A stretch of 15,651 nt of DNA, taken from positions 1-15,651 of the forward strand of contig JACRGN010000251.1 in assembly GCA_016234205.1 (NCBI GenBank). The letters run 5' to 3'. This DNA comes from Nitrospinota bacterium (GTDB lineage Bacteria; Nitrospinota; Nitrospinia; UBA9942). Shown piece by piece: positions 12,241 through 15,651 of this stretch (positions are counted from its first letter, which is position 1; every line of letters starts with the position of its first letter). The translations under genes were made by a program, and so were the position numbers. The notes below the pieces were generated by a model. It was not told the origin of the DNA, did not search any database, and saw nothing but the letters and a program-made list of their open reading frames with translations.

Positions 12241-13993
12241 CATGTGGATAAACCCCGCTTTTTTATTTATTCTGGGCAGTTTTTTAATCCCCATTCTGAA
12301 AGGGAGGGTTAAACAGACATTTCTGTTGTTAGTCCCTGCTGCTGCATTTTTAGATGTAGTGCTAATGTCACAGGGCACCTATGGGGCTGTTCAATTCCTG
12401 GGTATGGACCTTATCTTTGGAAAGGTTGACAGGCTGAGCTTGGTCTTCGCCCATGTATTCACCTTGATGGCATTCATCGGAGTTCTCTATGGTCTTCATG
12501 TAAAGGATGACGGGCAGCATGTAGCTTCTTTCCTTTATGTTGGTAGTTCTCTTGGTGTTACCTTTGCAGGCGACTATGTAACACTTTTCATATTCTGGGA
12601 AATAATGGCATTTGCCTCCGTATTTCTTGTATGGTATAGAAGGACTCAAAAGGCTGTAGATGCGGGATTTCGTTATCTTTTAGTTCATGTTGTTGGAGGG
12701 CTAATCCTCTTTGCAGGTATATTACTCAGACACGGAGAGGTTGGTAATTTTGCATTTAGTCATATTTCTCCGGAAGGTGCTACACTTGCAACTTTTCTAA
12801 TCATGATAGGATTTTGTTTAAATGCAGCCGTTCCGCCGATACATGCATGGCTGCCGGATGCCTATCCTGAGGCTACAGTGACAGGTGCAGTTTTCATGTG
12901 TGCCTTTACTACTAAGACTGCTGTTTATGTATTGGCACGGGCATTTGCCGGGTTTGAAATTTTAGCTATTTTGGGAGCCATAATGGCGGTCTACGGTGTC
13001 TGTTATGCTGTTATAGAAAATGATGCAAGGAGGATTCTTGCCTATCATATTGTCAGCCAGGTCGGATACATGGTCTGCGGTATAGGTATAGGTTCACAGA
13101 TGGCTGTAAATGGTGCTACTGCCCATGCCTATGCACATATCATTTATAAGGGATTACTGTTTATGGGGACAGGTGCGGTTTTGGAGATGACAGGAAGGTC
13201 TAAGCTGAGTGAACTCGGAGGACTTTATAAATATATGCCGCTTGCCCTGTTTTTTACTGTAACCGGTGGAATTTCAATCTCAGGCTTTCCGTTGACAAGC
13301 GGCTTTATAAGTAAATCTATGACAGTTGAAGCGTCAGAGAACTATAGCATTTTTATTATGCTGATGCTGCTGACAGCCTCAATAGGTACCTTCCTATCGG
13401 TTGGACTCAAACTGCCATACTTTATATGGTTTAACAAGGATTCAGGGATAAAACCTAAAGAGGCGCCGCTGAATATGAAGTTAGCTATGGGTATTGCTGC
13501 ATTTATATGCTACTTTCTGGGTGTCTATCCAAAATTCCTTTTTGACATGCTACCCTATCCTGTTCATTGGGAACCTTACACTGCATCTCATTTTGCTGAG
13601 GTTATGCAGTTGCTGCTATTTACAGGGCTGGGATTCTTTCTATTGCTGAAAAAGCTTACCCCTGAGCCGACTTTAAATTTAGATGTTGATTGGTTCTATA
13701 GAAAAGGTGCAAAGGCTTTCATGTGGGTTGCAAACAAGCCGATTGCGATTTATGAAGAATATCTTGGCGAGATATATAATAAATGGTTTACAAATTTTAC
13801 TTTAAGGTTTTCAAATTTCCTGTGGCGTATATTTGATGTTAAGATTATTGACGGCATTGTAAATGATATTGCAGAGTTCTGGAAAGACCTCGGCGGTGTT
13901 GCAAGGCTCACCCAGACAGGACTGGTAAGGAATTATGCATTCTTTATGCTACTGGGAGGGATTGTCCTTATCACCTATTATTTATTTAAGTAA
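12233..13993 (+). CDS. MrpD-type antiporter-like subunit 2 with NuoL-like C-terminal tail
   Basis: This 586 aa polytopic protein has the antiporter-like core: Glu123 (FIFWEIMAFASV), PPIHAWLPDAYPEA with His204, Lys228 (FTTKTAVYVLARAF), Lys306 (HIIYKGLLFMGTG) and GFISKSMTV. The position that is Lys in NuoL, NuoM and the preceding paralogue (helix 7, just before the P-x-H-x-W-L-P motif) is Asn197 here. After the last core helix (about 455-472) comes a stretch of about 90 residues (LDVDWFYRKGAKAFM onward), amphipathic in part, then a final helix preceded by RLTQTGLVRNYAF, which resembles the NuoL C-terminus. It may therefore fill the NuoL role at the distal end of the arm. Databases would probably call it Na+/H+ antiporter subunit D. 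AGGAG precedes the ATG, and it overlaps the small membrane gene. Confidence 0.9.
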   Translation: MTNMWINPAFLFILGSFLIPILKGRVKQTFLLLVPAAAFLDVVLMSQGTYGAVQFLGMDLIFGKVDRLSLVFAHVFTLMAFIGVLYGLHVKDDGQHVASFLYVGSSLGVTFAGDYVTLFIFWEIMAFASVFLVWYRRTQKAVDAGFRYLLVHVVGGLILFAGILLRHGEVGNFAFSHISPEGATLATFLIMIGFCLNAAVPPIHAWLPDAYPEATVTGAVFMCAFTTKTAVYVLARAFAGFEILAILGAIMAVYGVCYAVIENDARRILAYHIVSQVGYMVCGIGIGSQMAVNGATAHAYAHIIYKGLLFMGTGAVLEMTGRSKLSELGGLYKYMPLALFFTVTGGISISGFPLTSGFISKSMTVEASENYSIFIMLMLLTASIGTFLSVGLKLPYFIWFNKDSGIKPKEAPLNMKLAMGIAAFICYFLGVYPKFLFDMLPYPVHWEPYTASHFAEVMQLLLFTGLGFFLLLKKLTPEPTLNLDVDWFYRKGAKAFMWVANKPIAIYEEYLGEIYNKWFTNFTLRFSNFLWRIFDVKIIDGIVNDIAEFWKDLGGVARLTQTGLVRNYAFFMLLGGIVLITYYLFK

Positions 13994-13998
13994 AATAT

Positions 13999-15600
13999 AT
14001 GATTAATTTTCCGATTCTTTCAGTCATTACATATTTACCTGTGGTGGGTATTCTTCTTATTTTATTTATAAATAAGGAGAACTATAAGCTCATCCAGTGG
14101 ATTGCATTTATTACTGCTGTAATTAATTTCATAATCTCAATCCCCCTATATTTTAATTTTGATTCAAGGACATGGGCGATGCAGTTTGTTGAGAAGATAC
14201 CGTGGATAGAGGAGTTTGGCATAAGCTACCATATGGGGATTGACGGCATCAGTCTCCTCCTCGTCCTTATGACGACATTCCTCTCAGCACTTGCAATACT
14301 CTCTACATGGAGTGCTGTAACAGAGAGGGTGAAGGAATATATGATTTCAATCCTCTTTCTTGAGACAGGGATGGTCGGTGTATTCTGCTCGCTTGATTTC
14401 TTCCTCTTCTATGTATTCTGGGAAGTGATGCTGATTCCTATGTATTTTATAATTGGTATATGGGGCGGTCCTCGTCGTGTTTATGCTGCGGTCAAGTTCT
14501 TCATTTACACAATGAGCGGGAGTGTCCTCATGCTTGTTGCAATACTCGTTTTATATTTCATTAATCATTCACAGACAGGCGTATATACATTTAATATCCT
14601 TGACTATTACGGACTGAACCTGCCGTTTGGCGTCCAGTTCTGGCTATTTCTTGCATTCTTCCTTGCCTTTGCTATTAAAGTGCCTATGTTTCCATTCCAT
14701 ACGTGGCTGCCTGATGCCCATGTGGAGGCACCTACTGCTGGGAGCGTTATCCTTGCAGGCGTCCTGCTTAAAATGGGGACTTACGGATTCTTGAGATTCA
14801 GCCTCCCGATGTTCCCTCAGGCAACTATTGATTTTATCCCCTTTATTGCATGGCTTTCAATTATAGGCATTATATACGGTGCATTGCTCTCAATTGCACA
14901 GGAGGATGTGAAAAAGCTTGTGGCATATTCAAGTGTCAGCCACCTCGGTTATTGTATGCTCGGTATGTTTGCACTTAATGCCCACGGAATTCAGGGGAGT
15001 ATTCTTCAGATGATTAATCATGGTTTTTCCACAGGCGCCCTCTTCTTGATGGTTGGAATTATCTATGAGAGGAGGCATACACGATTAATCTCTGAATATG
15101 GCGGAATCTGGAGGGTAATGCCGATATTTGCACTATTGCTTTTAGTTGTAGCATTTTCCTCAATGGGTGTCCCCGGGACGAATGGTTTTGTCGGTGAACT
15201 GCTTATTCTAATTGGTACATTCAAATTAAATGTCTGGTATGGTGCTGCTGCAACTATCGGCCTTATACTTGGTGACATATACCTCCTCTGGATGTATCAG
15301 AGGGTGATTCTTGGCGAGATTACGAATGATAAAAACAGGCATTTAAACGACATGAACTTCCGTGAATACGCATACATGATTCCGATACTTGTCTTTATTA
15401 TATGGATTGGCATATATCCAAAGCCGTTCTTGGATAAGATGCAGGTTTCAGTTGAGCATCTGATTGAACAGATTAAATATACAAAGGATATTGACGCAGG
15501 GGAGAAGAGAGAGGCAAAGTATGAGATGCAAGATGCAAGATACAAGATGCAAGACTTGCAACCTGCATCTTACAACTTGGAACTTAAAAAATGGAAATAA
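13999..15600 (+). CDS. nuoM: NADH-quinone oxidoreductase subunit M
   Basis: This canonical antiporter-like subunit has about 14 helices. The channel residues are Glu142 (FYVFWEVMLIPMYF), Lys227 (FAIKVPMFPFHTWLPDAHVE), Lys258 (GVLLKMGTYGFLRF) and a Glu in GTNGFVGELLILIG. The expected MNFREYAYMIPILVFIIWIG and YPKPFLDKM C-terminal segments follow. The last 26 or so residues (KYEMQDARYKMQ onward) are encoded by a heptamer hairpin and are not family-conserved, so the ancestral end was probably near residue 500. No Shine-Dalgarno sequence is visible, and the start is only 5 bases after the preceding stop. The 3' end overlaps nuoN by 10 bases. Confidence 0.96.
   Translation: MINFPILSVITYLPVVGILLILFINKENYKLIQWIAFITAVINFIISIPLYFNFDSRTWAMQFVEKIPWIEEFGISYHMGIDGISLLLVLMTTFLSALAILSTWSAVTERVKEYMISILFLETGMVGVFCSLDFFLFYVFWEVMLIPMYFIIGIWGGPRRVYAAVKFFIYTMSGSVLMLVAILVLYFINHSQTGVYTFNILDYYGLNLPFGVQFWLFLAFFLAFAIKVPMFPFHTWLPDAHVEAPTAGSVILAGVLLKMGTYGFLRFSLPMFPQATIDFIPFIAWLSIIGIIYGALLSIAQEDVKKLVAYSSVSHLGYCMLGMFALNAHGIQGSILQMINHGFSTGALFLMVGIIYERRHTRLISEYGGIWRVMPIFALLLLVVAFSSMGVPGTNGFVGELLILIGTFKLNVWYGAAATIGLILGDIYLLWMYQRVILGEITNDKNRHLNDMNFREYAYMIPILVFIIWIGIYPKPFLDKMQVSVEHLIEQIKYTKDIDAGEKREAKYEMQDARYKMQDLQPASYNLELKKWK
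15522..15579. repeat. Heptamer-repeat hairpin forming the 3' end of nuoM
   Basis: 7-base units of the type GATGCAA are followed by an inverted arm: 15529-15553 and 15555-15579 pair at about 20 of 25 positions with one base between. The array lies wholly inside the nuoM frame and encodes its unusual C-terminal tail. It ends 11 bases before the nuoN start. Confidence 0.88.
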
Positions 15601-15651
15601 CAATACCGACAATTAATCTGGCAAGTATATATCCGGAGATTGTTGTAACTA
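15591..15651 (+). CDS. nuoN: NADH-quinone oxidoreductase subunit N (3' end outside window)
   Basis: Only 20 codons are visible, reading MEITIPTINLASIYPEIVVT. The INLASIYPEIVVT part matches the usual NuoN N-terminus, and nuoN after nuoM is the normal order. The ATG overlaps the end of nuoM by 10 bases, and no Shine-Dalgarno sequence is obvious. The assignment rests on a short stretch plus context. Confidence 0.8.
   Translation, partial: MEITIPTINLASIYPEIVVT

Noticed and set aside
232..15545. Minus-strand and alternate-frame open frames longer than 60 codons
   Set aside because: All lie across confidently identified plus-strand genes, show no recognisable domains and have Cys/Ser/Leu-rich compositions typical of frame shadows.

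Overview
This window is almost entirely one plus-strand operon for a respiratory complex I (NDH-1). It runs from an electron-input module at the left edge (a GltD-like flavoprotein and NuoG) through NuoA-B-C-D-H-I-J-K to a block of antiporter-type membrane subunits (two MrpD-like proteins, NuoM and the first codons of NuoN at the right edge). All genes point the same way, most gaps are under 90 bases, and several genes overlap. No stretch over 300 bases lacks a gene. The first and last genes are cut by the window edges. No NuoE, NuoF or canonical NuoL is visible; NuoE and NuoF may lie to the left.

The organism is a bacterium with a moderately AT-rich genome. A formate-dehydrogenase-like NuoG, a GltD-like partner and MrpD-type pump subunits are arrangements I associate with uncultivated Nitrospirota- or Desulfobacterota-like lineages and other candidate phyla. 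Sequence alone does not settle the phylum.

Layout: 1-1350 GltD-like protein (5' end missing); 1432-4029 nuoG; 4035-4411 a GC-rich palindrome, a small XRE-type regulator and a second partial palindrome; 4412-4975 a Uma2-family protein translationally coupled to nuoA; 4972-9530 nuoA, B, C, D, H, I; 9604-10409 nuoJ, K; 10412-13993 an MrpD-like subunit, a small His-rich two-helix membrane protein and a second MrpD-like subunit with a NuoL-like C-terminal tail; 13999-15600 nuoM; 15591-15651 start of nuoN. The peripheral arm (G, B, C, D, I and the GltD-like protein) would pass electrons to quinone at the B/D/H junction. The membrane arm (A, H, J, K, the two MrpD-like proteins, M, N) would move ions.

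The most unusual feature is at the gene boundaries. Many are filled by short arrays with a 7-base period (8 at nuoB-nuoC, 6 at nuoI-nuoJ), several folding back into 25-34 bp hairpins. Each array has its own unrelated sequence, so they look locally generated rather than copies of one element. Some run into coding sequence, giving repeat-encoded residues at the NuoB and NuoI N-termini, the NuoM and GltD-like C-termini, and inside NuoG. Genes directly behind a hairpin (nuoG, C, D, H, J) lack a visible Shine-Dalgarno sequence, and several hairpins end in a T-run just before the next start codon. A second, GC-rich palindrome family occurs around the xre-uma2 insertion and between nuoH and nuoI.
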